A DNA stretch of 52,245 bases from a virus: positions 1-52,245 of the IMG/VR virus record IMGVR_UViG_3300028556_000012. One strand, 5' to 3'. Position numbers and translations under genes: made by a program. This document shows, one piece after another, positions 13,806 to 23,214 of this stretch. The notes beneath the pieces are model-generated. The model made no database searches, had not been told where the DNA came from, and saw only the letters and a program-made list of their open reading frames with translations. How positions within the stretch are numbered: the stretch's first letter is position 1; the number at the start of each line of letters is the position of its first letter.

Positions 13806-15562
13806 TCACTAATCCAGACTGCCTCGAAGTGGCTGTCGGACCCGGCTGTGGCGATTGTCGCCGTAGTAGTCGAAGTCGTCCCGCCCGAATAAATCTGCGG
13901 GGCGATAGTGTCGCCAGCTCGCAGGTAGTAGTAACCCAGCGCGGCGGCACCGCCGCCAGAGAAAGCTGTGCTCGACGTCATCTGCTGGTACTGATCCGGG
14001 GAAACCAGCCCGGCTTGGCTGCACGCCAAGCCAGCTATCGTGGTGCCGCCGTTAATCGTCGGCGTGTCCATAAAGAACTCTTGGCAGACGAGATACCACC
14101 CGCTCCGCGGAGCGGTCCAGGCGTTACTAGTGCCAGACGTCCACCCGTTCCACGGGTCCCCGGCATCGCCGTGGACTATGCCGGAAACCTGGCCAGTGAC
14201 TAGCTGGGTCCATGTCGCGTTCGCTATCCCGGACTGCGCCGACGACTGGTAAGTCAGCACATAAGGTTTCTGCGCTAGGTAAAGCAAGTCATTAGCCAAG
14301 TGGGCATTCAGCAGCCCAGGCATAGACGCCGCAGGGGTCCCAGCAGCCCAGCGGTAAGTGACATCTGGCAGCGCAGGCAGCGTAGACGGAGCCTCGGCTT
14401 GGCCGAGGTACAAAGCAACCAGTATTGAGCCAGCCGTGGCGTTTAGCGTTCCACCGCTGCGCTGTAGGCCGACTAGCTTGATAGTGTCCCCAGCCGAAAG
14501 GCTGAATACCTGGACCTTAGCTGTAGCGATAACTTGCGACGTCCCGGCTGTGCCGATCGGGCCGAAGTAGTCTGTGCCGTTGATCTCGACGCCTGTCCTG
14601 GCGTAAGCAGACTGCGAAGCCCACGGCGTCGAGCCGTAAACCAGGTACAGCCCGCTAAGCGGGACAGTGTAAACATCGGTAGACGAGTTCCACCCGCTGT
14701 AGGTGTCATAAGTCGCCGCGGGGAAGTTGATAGTTGTCGTAGTGCCGTTAGCGGTCGAAGTCGAAGCGGTGCTAGCTACCCGCAGCACCGGGGGCATGTT
14801 AAGCATTGTCATAAGCTGCTTAATGCCTGCTGAGCCGTTCATCAAGGCCGCTGTAAACGGGCTTGATGACGTCCAAGTCGTCTGTGGAGATGGCAAGCTG
14901 CCGACTGTCGCACCGTTAGACGGGTAGACACTCGCCCAGTGGGCTTGCACCCGTGACGTAGCACCAGACCCGTCGTGCTGCTGGACGACGAGATCCGGGC
15001 CAGTCTGAGTCGAGAACACCCAGCCTGTGTTATTCGCTGTCGTGATCGTGTTCAGGTCCATGATGTCTACGGCGTAGCCAGCGGTGTCATGCGAAGCGTT
15101 AGTGACCTGTGCTGTGCCAAGCGTCGTAGGCGCAGCACCGCCGTTGGCGCCGAGCCCAGCTACCATGCGGCCGGTACCGGTGTCTACCGTGGTGAACGTC
15201 GAGACCAGGCCGAGCCCGCCGACAGCCCCTCCGGGGTCGCCACCGCCAGAGATCAAGCGGTTAAAAGTGACGCAGCCGTTGTTAAAGCCGTCAGTCCTGG
15301 CACCGATCAGGCCGCCGCTATCACCTTGCACAGCGAACTTGTAATCGAAAGACGTCCCGTACTGGCCTAGCGGAGTCCAGGTGCTAGCTGTAAACGTGAT
15401 CGTGCTAAGCCCTTCGACCGCGGCTTTGTAAACTGGCTTAGCCGCGTGGAAGCCGATGCCGTTCGGGGCGAACGCCTGGCCGCTGATCGCGTACAGCTCA
15501 TCGTTCAGCCTGCTCGCGGTCAGGTAGTCGTCAAGCAGCCAGGTGTAAGGCGCTACAGGCAC
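13802..15562 (-). CDS. Tail fibre / receptor-binding protein with C1q-like domains
   Basis: 586 residues. A short N-terminal attachment region (MPVAPYTWLLDDYLTASRL) is followed by beta-rich modules. Two modules carry the C1q/TNF jelly-roll signature (VYTVPLSGLYLVYG near 300; WTAPRSGWYLV near 490, each followed by AGDTI), and a related earlier segment (TASTWTPLGQYGT) may be a third. The sequence is rich in Ser, Thr and Gly. As the last virion gene before lysis it likely recognises the host surface. Confidence 0.75.
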   Translation of the reverse strand: MPVAPYTWLLDDYLTASRLNDELYAISGQAFAPNGIGFHAAKPVYKAAVEGLSTITFTASTWTPLGQYGTSFDYKFAVQGDSGGLIGARTDGFNNGCVTFNRLISGGGDPGGAVGGLGLVSTFTTVDTGTGRMVAGLGANGGAAPTTLGTAQVTNASHDTAGYAVDIMDLNTITTANNTGWVFSTQTGPDLVVQQHDGSGATSRVQAHWASVYPSNGATVGSLPSPQTTWTSSSPFTAALMNGSAGIKQLMTMLNMPPVLRVASTASTSTANGTTTTINFPAATYDTYSGWNSSTDVYTVPLSGLYLVYGSTPWASQSAYARTGVEINGTDYFGPIGTAGTSQVIATAKVQVFSLSAGDTIKLVGLQRSGGTLNATAGSILVALYLGQAEAPSTLPALPDVTYRWAAGTPAASMPGLLNAHLANDLLYLAQKPYVLTYQSSAQSGIANATWTQLVTGQVSGIVHGDAGDPWNGWTSGTSNAWTAPRSGWYLVCQEFFMDTPTINGGTTIAGLACSQAGLVSPDQYQQMTSSTAFSGGGAAALGYYYLRAGDTIAPQIYSGGTTSTTTATIATAGSDSHFEAVWISE

Positions 15563-15566
15563 GCTG

Positions 15567-18500
15567 TTACCACCCTAGGACGCCGGACCCCGGCGTGTTC
15601 CAAGACGTATTGTCCAACTGGATCACGGCATTCTCTGGGAAGTAGGGAGACAAAGACAGAGTGACTTTCCAGTGCGAAGGGCCAACTTCGTGCTGGACTT
15701 GCTGCACCATGCAGTTAAGGCTGATCACAGGACCGCCTAGCGGGCGCCTGTTGATTGTGATCACGTCGCCTTGCTCGACGCCGAGCGCGACAGCCCAGAT
15801 AGACGGGTTGCTAGCGGGATCGAGCTGAATCTGGTTAGCTCTTAGGTGCGGCTGCTTGTACTTAACCAGTGACCAGTTAGCGCGGTCGTAAGCGTCTTGG
15901 TCGCTAGTGGTCTCGACGTCTTGCTGCAACGGCCCGCGGGGAAAGTACTCTCCCTCAGAAGTTGTATCAGCAGTAATAGCGTTAACGCCGTAGCTGTTGT
16001 ACTGGCCAAGCGAGGCTTGGCCGCCGCTGACAAAGATCTCTGTGCTCGCGCTGATAGTGCGCTCTGAGCTGACGATGTTGAACAAAAACTGATCGTCAAA
16101 GTCGAAGCCGCTACCTGGGAGGTAAGGCACTTCCCCAGCCGAAGTGTTATCACCAAAGACGTACTTAGGCGCCTTGTTGTAAAGGTTTACCCGGCTTGAG
16201 TAGTAGATCTCGCCCTGGCTTGTGGCGGGGCAGTAGTACATCCCGCCTTCCTCGGTAGCCAAAGCGTAAAGCGCGTCGGCTATAGCCTGGCCCTGTATCT
16301 GATCGGCGTTGCCGATCGCAGGGGAAGGCGAGGGGTTAGTGGCTACGCCAGGGATACCGGCACCCGACCAAGACAGCAGCTTGCCAAACCTAGCGTCAAC
16401 AAGGTCACCAGCCGAAGCGGTGTTCATTGTGTTGTAGTGCGCCAAGATGCGCTGGGAAGACAAGACAATCGGGTAAACCGCGACCTGGGTAATCGAGTAG
16501 TTGCACCACGCCCGGCTTCCGCCGTTAAGGATGACAGGCCCTATACCCAGCATGTAAGCGTCGATGTTGGCGGGCACGCTAGTGCCTGTTGCGCTAGCGA
16601 CATTAGTACCGTCAACGTACATCTGCACAGTCCAGGTGCCGCCGTTGTTTACGCAGGTCGCTACGTAGTGGTGCATCGAGCCCTGCGGGCTGTCTGTCGC
16701 CACAGCGGCGCCAGAGGTAATACCTGACACAGAAGGCAGGTACCCGGAAAGGTTCGCCGCGGCGGTGATCGAGCTAGCCCCTGTGAACAGCTCGATCGAG
16801 AGCCGGTTACCGTCACCGACAGACGGGAAAACCAGTGACGAGTTGTTGTAGTTCGACGGGGCACCCTGAACGCTGATCAGGGTTACCTGCTGCGTAGCTG
16901 GCCCAGCAGAAGCCCAGCACTCTACTGTGAAGCCGTTAGCCAGCGAAGGCAGGTTAGCGTCACGGTAGATAGCACCTGCGGCGCCGATGCCTGCGTTACT
17001 AGTGCCAGCGACAAACGCAGAAGTACCGATACCGGTAGCCGGGTCACCGGCCAGCCGGCCCCCTAGGTCAGTCTCTAGAGAGACCTTAGCCGCGGAGTCG
17101 TCTACGCCGTAAGCTGGCCGCTGGTTGTAGCGCGAGAGGTTCGAGAACGGCTCTCCGCTAGCTTCGTCGTAGAACTCCCCTAGCGGCAGGTAAACATACG
17201 GCTGGTCGGCCAGGACTTCGCCAGCGTAAGCGCTGCCAAGTGCGATGTTCGACGCAACGCTTATCGCATCGGTGCCAGAGAAGTTGGTCATCCCCCACTG
17301 CGGTTCAGGGAAGTCCTGAGGCCACTTAGAGGCGTAGACGTAACCGATGCCGTACTGACTGCCATTCCAGTAGGCAGACACTCTTACGGGAACCTCGGGC
17401 AGCACATTCGGATAGAACGGCGAAGACGAGTTCACGGGATTGAAAGCGCCTGTGTTGTTAAGCAGGTTAAGCTTCCCGGTCCCGGCCTCGGGCTGGGTTA
17501 GCTCGTAGCTCCGGCCCCGCTGGAACTTCATTTCTGAGGCGCCGTCTTCGTCTACGACGTAGTTAGTGATATCTGTCCACGTCGGGTAAGACGTGGCCAC
17601 GCCAGTCTGCCCCGGCATATAACCGAAAGCAGCTTCGACCTTAAGGGCTGGCCAGTTGGCGTTTACCTGCGTCGGTGCAGGCGGGGACTGCAAGATGCCG
17701 ACAGCTATAGTCAGGTAGTCAGAAGTCCCTGACCACGACCACGACGGAGACACAGAGCCCGCGGTCACCGCGTGGTAAGACGGGCTAAGGTACTCGTCAC
17801 GCATGTCGCCGAATGTGCCGAGTGAGTTAGTGTTCTGCGGAGCCAGCACCGACCAGCCCGAAGGGTTGGTGATAGCGGTATTCGAGCCGGGTCCGCTTAG
17901 GACCACGGCACCGAAAACGTAGTCAGCAGTAGATGCTGTGCCAGTGCAGCTAGCCGAGGTCCCAGATCCAGAAGACACGGCTACGAAGTCAACATCGACA
18001 TACTGCGGAAGCCCGGCGACTTCGTAGATAGCGCCGACCATGCCGGAGAAAACCCAGCTCTCACCGGTCATCACGTAGTTAGCGGCTCGCGCGTTAGGCG
18101 CGATCCATACATCTACCCTGCGGTTAGCTCCTGCTACGACAGCGGTTTCTGTGCCGCAGAAGACCCACCAGTTATGGGCATCGTCCGCGATCGTGAATCG
18201 CGGCAAGACGTCGGGGTTACCGACACCGCAGCAGAGATAGGCAACGAGCCCGTTGCCGAGGGTGTTAGTGATCTTGGTGTACTGGCCGCCATAGCCATCG
18301 ACGTCACCGCCGATCTTCCAGCTATTGACGATCGTCAGACCCGCTGTGCCGCCGCTAGCGGAGCCAGCGGGCGCAGCGAGCGTTAGCGCGGCTGTAGCGC
18401 CAACTACGTTGGCCCCAGCAGTAACGGTTCCTGCTGGTGCAGCGAACGTCAGCCCGGCCGGGAGGCCGGTGACACCGACACCGACGCTTACCGAGCCCGC

Positions 18501-19292
18501 AGGCGCAGCGAACGTGAGCGCTGCGGCAGCTCCGGCGACAGCAGCACCAGCGGTCACAGAGCCCGCGGGAGCGGCCAGCGCCATCGTGGCTGGCGTTCCG
18601 GTAGCCCCGGTGTTGCTAGAGCCAGGGTTCAGCGTGATAACACACGCCGCGTCGTTCGTGCTCTGGTTGATCGTGCCGCTGTAGGTCGCAGCGGCGGTGC
18701 TGCTGGTGATCTGGCTGCCGGAGATAGCCGCCGTAGATACCCCGCCAATAGTCGCCTGAGTGTTAGCCAGGTTAGACCATGGCGAACTTGGCCCAGTCAG
18801 CGTTAGCGCAGAACCAGAGGCCGAAGCGCCAATGCCAACCCAGAACTCAACGGCGTTTGTCGTTGTCGCAGTCGCATTAGAAGTAAACGACGTCGAGTTA
18901 CTGGATTTAGTGGTGCCCTGCGTTTTGTCAACAACCGAAGTGCTGGCTACGCCAGACACTTCGTAGACAAACGCGATCATCCCAATAGTGCCACTGCCAC
19001 CGGTTAGGGTGATAGCTACCGCAGTCTGGCCACCAGCGCAGTTAGGGTTGGTCCATATAGCGGTACCAGGAGTCGTGGTAGAGCTAGCGCCTTCGATGAT
19101 AGCGCTAGCGAAGTTCCCGGCAGACCCGCCGAGGGTGATACCAGAGACACCCGAAGGGTTGGTAGTTGAGCCCAGGAACATCAGGGCGACGACTACGCAG
19201 TTGCCCGCGGTCGTGCCAGAGTTAAGAGTGACAGTAAGAGTTGACCCTGAGGTCGTACTGCCTATCTTGCTCTGAACGAGGCTTATAGCCAC
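15567..19292 (-). CDS. Large minor tail protein with Ala-Pro repeats and LamG-like domain
   Basis: 1241 residues. The N-terminal domain (1-230) is Ser/Thr/Gly-rich beta. Residues 235-316 are four 22-residue repeats, consensus ALTFAAPAGSVTAGA, forming a flexible spacer. A second copy of the N-terminal type of domain follows (about 320-560). Around 790-930 a concanavalin/LamG-like module is visible (NGFTVECWASAG, WTVQMYVDGTNV), and the C-terminal part (YYCPATSQGEIYY...) resembles actinophage baseplate-hub tail proteins. Likely part of the tail tip, binding surface carbohydrate. Confidence 0.75.
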   Translation of the reverse strand: MAISLVQSKIGSTTSGSTLTVTLNSGTTAGNCVVVALMFLGSTTNPSGVSGITLGGSAGNFASAIIEGASSTTTPGTAIWTNPNCAGGQTAVAITLTGGSGTIGMIAFVYEVSGVASTSVVDKTQGTTKSSNSTSFTSNATATTTNAVEFWVGIGASASGSALTLTGPSSPWSNLANTQATIGGVSTAAISGSQITSSTAAATYSGTINQSTNDAACVITLNPGSSNTGATGTPATMALAAPAGSVTAGAAVAGAAAALTFAAPAGSVSVGVGVTGLPAGLTFAAPAGTVTAGANVVGATAALTLAAPAGSASGGTAGLTIVNSWKIGGDVDGYGGQYTKITNTLGNGLVAYLCCGVGNPDVLPRFTIADDAHNWWVFCGTETAVVAGANRRVDVWIAPNARAANYVMTGESWVFSGMVGAIYEVAGLPQYVDVDFVAVSSGSGTSASCTGTASTADYVFGAVVLSGPGSNTAITNPSGWSVLAPQNTNSLGTFGDMRDEYLSPSYHAVTAGSVSPSWSWSGTSDYLTIAVGILQSPPAPTQVNANWPALKVEAAFGYMPGQTGVATSYPTWTDITNYVVDEDGASEMKFQRGRSYELTQPEAGTGKLNLLNNTGAFNPVNSSSPFYPNVLPEVPVRVSAYWNGSQYGIGYVYASKWPQDFPEPQWGMTNFSGTDAISVASNIALGSAYAGEVLADQPYVYLPLGEFYDEASGEPFSNLSRYNQRPAYGVDDSAAKVSLETDLGGRLAGDPATGIGTSAFVAGTSNAGIGAAGAIYRDANLPSLANGFTVECWASAGPATQQVTLISVQGAPSNYNNSSLVFPSVGDGNRLSIELFTGASSITAAANLSGYLPSVSGITSGAAVATDSPQGSMHHYVATCVNNGGTWTVQMYVDGTNVASATGTSVPANIDAYMLGIGPVILNGGSRAWCNYSITQVAVYPIVLSSQRILAHYNTMNTASAGDLVDARFGKLLSWSGAGIPGVATNPSPSPAIGNADQIQGQAIADALYALATEEGGMYYCPATSQGEIYYSSRVNLYNKAPKYVFGDNTSAGEVPYLPGSGFDFDDQFLFNIVSSERTISASTEIFVSGGQASLGQYNSYGVNAITADTTSEGEYFPRGPLQQDVETTSDQDAYDRANWSLVKYKQPHLRANQIQLDPASNPSIWAVALGVEQGDVITINRRPLGGPVISLNCMVQQVQHEVGPSHWKVTLSLSPYFPENAVIQLDNTSWNTPGSGVLGW
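18345..18590 (-). repeat. Four 66-bp degenerate coding repeats
   Basis: Encode residues 235-316 of the large tail protein, 22 residues per unit (ALTFAAPAG then V-AGA-V-G). Copies differ by several substitutions, so they are old or under selection for the protein pattern. Copy number could vary between strains and change spacer length. Confidence 0.8.
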
Positions 19293-19320
19293 CCGAGATC
19301 CCTGTCAGCCGTAGCCGGGA

Positions 19321-19779
19321 TTAGCTTGAGGTAGCGGTAAGCAGGCCAGAACCAGAGATCGTCAGCGTGAACGTAGCCCCTGTTACCGGAATTGAGCCGC
19401 CGAAGTCCCAGAAACAGATCAACTGGTAAGTGCTCGCGCTCGACTCATAGAACACAGCTTGGTTAGCGGTGAACGTCGCAGTAGTCCACGAAGGGTTAGT
19501 GCCGCTGGTCCATGTGGCAACGGTGTTGTTAGCGCCGCCAGCGGTCCACGTAGGAGACGAAACAGTAGCGCCACCGGCTGTGTAGCCGGTGCCGGTGATT
19601 TCTGTAACAATGCTCGTCCAGTCCGTAAACAGCTTTGCTGTCGAGATACCAGAGGTAGACAAGCTGATAGGACCAGCAGCATTACCAAGGGCAACCTTAT
19701 AGGTCCCCGAGGTCATGTTGATATTACCCAGGCCGACGCCGATAGCGAACTGCGGGAAAACGTGGGGGGTAAGCGACAT
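19321..19779 (-). CDS. Minor tail / structural protein
   Basis: 152 residues (MSLTPHVFPQFAIGVG...). Strongly beta, rich in Thr, Ser, Gly and Trp (SPTWTAGGANNTVATWT), no cysteine cluster; ends LTISGSGLLTATSS. Position between tape measure and large tail protein implies a distal tail component. Ribosome site AAAGGA precedes the ATG. Confidence 0.7.
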   Translation of the reverse strand: MSLTPHVFPQFAIGVGLGNINMTSGTYKVALGNAAGPISLSTSGISTAKLFTDWTSIVTEITGTGYTAGGATVSSPTWTAGGANNTVATWTSGTNPSWTTATFTANQAVFYESSASTYQLICFWDFGGSIPVTGATFTLTISGSGLLTATSS

Positions 19780-19791
19780 TCAGCTAATCCT

Positions 19792-22719
19792 TTATCCTCT
19801 TGGTGTCCATGCGCCAGAAGGCCCGCCGCCGCGGGCGCGGTTGCCGTTGTTTCCGTTGTAGATGTAGTTCTGCTGCTTAACGGCACCGTGGATCTCTTGG
19901 CCGTCGAGGTAGATGTGAACCGACGAAGGGCCGCCACTAGCGGCCGGGCCGGAGCCGCCAGGCGACGTAACTCGCTCCGGCTGGCCGGTGGCGTTGTGAG
20001 CCAAGGTGTAGCCAGGCATCAGCCAGCCGCCAGAGTCATAGGTAGCTCGCTTAACGCCTGAGCCCAGCGGCGGAGCTGCACCAGGGCCAGGCCCGTAGTT
20101 CCGGCCGGTGAGGCTCTCGTACTCACTGATAGAGATGCTGATGTTCCGCGGAATCGCATTAAGAGCGCCAGCGAAACGAAGTGCCGCAAGCTCGGCTTTG
20201 CTGAGCTTGCCACCGGCTGCCGCTACCGCACTCCCGAAAGCGGCGGTCCCCTGGCTCGCCCTGCGGGCGGCTGCCTCGGCTTGGTTGTAAAGCCGGTTAA
20301 GACGGGCCAGCGCGCTTTCGGTCTTCTGATTCTTCGGGCCGAGCCTGTCGAGGTCCGCGGCATACTGCGCGATAGCTTTGTTAAGCCCCGACTGCTTCAT
20401 GATGTTCGACGCCAGAGCGGTATCTATCTGGGAGTTAAGAACGTCTCCAAGATTCTGGGCCACCTTGGACATGTTCGACATCTTGCCGGTAACGCTATCG
20501 ACCTGGCTTTGCAGGTCTTTAGCTGCGTTCTTAGTGTTACCCAGCCACTTAGCCAGAACCTTCTGGCTGTTAGTTACCGGCCCGCCTGCTTGCTGAGCGA
20601 AAGCGCTCAGCTCGCTTACCGCGGTCTTGTTGCCCTGAGTAAACGGCAACAACTGGGCAACCATGTCTTTGATTGCCTTGGTGTACTGGCTGCTAGTGGC
20701 CACGCCTTCGGCGCCAGCGGTGCGGAACCAGTCGGCCAACGTCTCAGCGGTGCCGCCAAGCGCCTGGTCGAACTGCTGCCAGCTCTGCATCGAATTCGAG
20801 CCAAGGCCCTTAAGGGTGTAAGTCAGCCCCCCGGCAGCTATCTTCACAGACCCGATCGAGCCGGACAGGCTCGCGCTAGTAGCCGCCGAGTCCTTACCCA
20901 TGTTCTGTAGGGCGGTGGTGAAGTCAGCGAACCCGGAAGTGCCTTGGGTAAGCGTCTGCAAGAACTGATCCAAGGCCGAGTTCATCTGCGTAACCTTGGT
21001 ATCGGCCAACTGGGTCTGAATCGCTACCGCATTCAAGTCAGCCCCGAGCGCGCTAGTCGGTGCGCTCATGCCCTTGATACCAGCGACAAAGTTCTCGATC
21101 TGCTGGCCAGCGATGTTAGCGTTCTTGCCGAACCTAAGCGCCGACGTAGCCAGCTTGACCTGAGCGCCATCGGCGATAGCAAGCGCGGCTGGGTAACCAA
21201 CCCCGAACTGCTTCATAATCGCCGCTGCGCCCTGAGCGAACACTGCTTGCTGTGTAGTGGTCTGGCTAATCGAGCTGCGGTAGGTGCTAGCGGCCTGCGC
21301 CATCTGCATCTGAGTGGCGCCGTACTTAAGGCCCGCGGCGTTAGCGACGTTAGTCGCAGTGCTAACGCGGGCAGTTGCCCCGCTTACGCTGTCGAGTTTC
21401 TCGTTTAGCTGGCCTATGTTGCTAGCCATAATCCCGGCAGCCGAGAAGTTCGAGGCTTTGCCAAGGGTGTTCTGCAAGCTCTCGGCGAACAGTTCAGCCG
21501 AAGACTTAGCGCTAAGCAGCTTGTACGCAAGAAAGCCGATAGCCCCTGCGGCGGCAATAGCCGCCCATCCCCAAGGACCCTTGAGGAAAGTGGCAACGCT
21601 CGACATCTTGCTGCCCATAGTCTCGACCGCGCCAGTCGCCTTAGCGCTGGCACCGATCAAGGCTTCGCTGCCGGTAGCGGCAGCTAGCTTGCTAGCTAGC
21701 CCCGTAACGTTTGCAGCGAGCTTGACGAAACCGGTACCGAGCCCAGCGATGACTTTGGCGAGCATCCCGCCCCAGCGCCAGGATTCCTCTAGGCCCATCG
21801 CCACAAGAATCAGCGGGGTAGACCAAGACTGGCTGGTGATATCCCTGAGCAGCCCTGTTATCCCGGAAAGCGCGCCTAGCAGAACTTCTGCCAGGCCGGG
21901 CATAGCGTGAGCGAGGTTAAGGATGATCCGGCCGATGTTGCCGAGTACCTGACCAAAGCCGATCGCGTCTTGCGTAGCGTTCGAGATCAAGCCGGTCAGC
22001 TCGGCACCGAAAGCCCCGCCTAGCTCGACGTCAACCTTCGCGGCGAACTGGTCGATTACACCGCTGACTTCTTTGCCCATCTGGGCGAAGTTGCTAAGGT
22101 GATTCCTCGCCCCGTTAACCGCGGCGCCGAGTAGTTCGTAGACCTGGGTGTTAACCTGATCCTGCGCGGCCTGCATCGCATGGCCGAGCCCTAGCACGTC
22201 CCCAGTAGTCTTGTGGAAGATGTTTGCGGTGGCTTCGGTAACAGTGTAAAGCGACGTCAGGTGGTTATACATGTTGTTGAAGCCCTGCAACGCCACGAAA
22301 GCGTAAGAGCCTAGCGCTATAAGCGCTGGGATTCCTACAGCAAGCAGCTCTGCTGAGCCAGCAACAACCCAGTGGACCACGTTTTTCCAGGTGTTCCACC
22401 AAGCGGCTATTGGCCCCCTAGAACGGGTAACCGCTGCGGTGATGCCGTTTACCGCGGCCGTAGTAGCGGCGACCTTAGCTAGGTTCAGGTTGTTAAGGTC
22501 GAGCCCGATAGGGATCTTCCCGCCTGGCATATTGGTCACAGCACGAGCAGCGGCTTGTGCCGCGGCGAGTGAGGCTTTGTCTACCTCGAACTTAATCGGG
22601 ATAGTCGTGCCATCGCCAAGCGACTTAATCAGGGCCTTAGCTTCTTCGACCTTAGCCGCGAGGTCGCTGATATCACCGGTTAGCCGTGTGATAACAGGGG
22701 GAAGGTACTCGCCAGCCAC
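19792..22719 (-). CDS. Tape measure protein
   Basis: 975 residues, long and helical. Starts EYLPPVITRLTGDISDLAAKV, typical of tape measures. Hydrophobic segments near 120-150 (ELLAVGIPALIALGSYAFVAL) and 385-405 (GPWGWAAIAAAGAIGFLAY). Gln/Asn/Ser-rich middle, Gly/Pro-rich C-terminus. By the usual 0.15 nm per residue it predicts a tail of roughly 145 nm. Acts inside the tail tube and during DNA ejection. Confidence 0.9.
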   Translation of the reverse strand: MAGEYLPPVITRLTGDISDLAAKVEEAKALIKSLGDGTTIPIKFEVDKASLAAAQAAARAVTNMPGGKIPIGLDLNNLNLAKVAATTAAVNGITAAVTRSRGPIAAWWNTWKNVVHWVVAGSAELLAVGIPALIALGSYAFVALQGFNNMYNHLTSLYTVTEATANIFHKTTGDVLGLGHAMQAAQDQVNTQVYELLGAAVNGARNHLSNFAQMGKEVSGVIDQFAAKVDVELGGAFGAELTGLISNATQDAIGFGQVLGNIGRIILNLAHAMPGLAEVLLGALSGITGLLRDITSQSWSTPLILVAMGLEESWRWGGMLAKVIAGLGTGFVKLAANVTGLASKLAAATGSEALIGASAKATGAVETMGSKMSSVATFLKGPWGWAAIAAAGAIGFLAYKLLSAKSSAELFAESLQNTLGKASNFSAAGIMASNIGQLNEKLDSVSGATARVSTATNVANAAGLKYGATQMQMAQAASTYRSSISQTTTQQAVFAQGAAAIMKQFGVGYPAALAIADGAQVKLATSALRFGKNANIAGQQIENFVAGIKGMSAPTSALGADLNAVAIQTQLADTKVTQMNSALDQFLQTLTQGTSGFADFTTALQNMGKDSAATSASLSGSIGSVKIAAGGLTYTLKGLGSNSMQSWQQFDQALGGTAETLADWFRTAGAEGVATSSQYTKAIKDMVAQLLPFTQGNKTAVSELSAFAQQAGGPVTNSQKVLAKWLGNTKNAAKDLQSQVDSVTGKMSNMSKVAQNLGDVLNSQIDTALASNIMKQSGLNKAIAQYAADLDRLGPKNQKTESALARLNRLYNQAEAAARRASQGTAAFGSAVAAAGGKLSKAELAALRFAGALNAIPRNISISISEYESLTGRNYGPGPGAAPPLGSGVKRATYDSGGWLMPGYTLAHNATGQPERVTSPGGSGPAASGGPSSVHIYLDGQEIHGAVKQQNYIYNGNNGNRARGGGPSGAWTPRG

Positions 22720-23214
22720 TTAGCGGGTCACCGCAGTAATAGCCCGCAGCCAGTGGTCGTAGTAGATCTGGTGCAGCTCGCCGGAGTCGATGACAGCCCG
22801 CGTAGCAGGCTCAAGGAACGGCCTAGGCAGCAGCTCGCGGAAGTTGCGGGTGTACCACCGGCCGTCTTGGAACCAGTGCATATGCGGGTGACCCGTCGAG
22901 GGTCCGCCTAGCTCCTGAATACGGGGATACGGCCCGTTGTAAGACGACGCCTCAGAAGTCGGGCCTACAGCAACATCGCCGTCGTACTCCCCAACCTCTA
23001 TAGACGCCGCGAGACGCCCTGAGATCATCGCTGGCGGCATACCAGGAAGCGAAGGTGTCTTTGTGTGGGGAGCATGCTGTAGCTGCACTAGAAGGCCCTG
23101 AGTCTCATGCTTAATCGCTCTAGCGCCTTCGACAGAAGCGTCATGAGCCGCGACCGTTACGAGTCCTAGCATCTCGTCAAGCGCCCGTTCCCAGGCGCCG
23201 TCATCTACGCTCAA
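22720..23214 (-). CDS. HK97 gp10-like tail-completion protein (tentative)
   Basis: 164 residues from TTG 23214, directly after the chaperone stop. The central text PSLPGMPPAMISGRLAASIEV, then VAVGPTSEASSYNG, RIQELGG and RPFLEPATRAV, is the pattern of HK97-gp10-like neck proteins (PGxPP, SGrLxxSI, E-GG, P-PFL-PA). Unusual is the location: it lies between the tail chaperones and the tape measure, whereas gp10-like genes normally sit before the major tail gene. Confidence 0.6.
   Translation of the reverse strand: MSVDDGAWERALDEMLGLVTVAAHDASVEGARAIKHETQGLLVQLQHAPHTKTPSLPGMPPAMISGRLAASIEVGEYDGDVAVGPTSEASSYNGPYPRIQELGGPSTGHPHMHWFQDGRWYTRNFRELLPRPFLEPATRAVIDSGELHQIYYDHWLRAITAVTR

Noticed and set aside
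14534-15370. Plus-strand open frames inside the tail genes
   Set aside because: They are antisense shadows of biased codon use in long tail genes, with no ribosome sites or recognisable motifs.
18325-18684. Plus-strand Ala/Pro-rich frame (119 residues)
   Set aside because: Mirror image of the Ala-Pro repeats of the tail protein on the other strand; repeat composition keeps several frames open.
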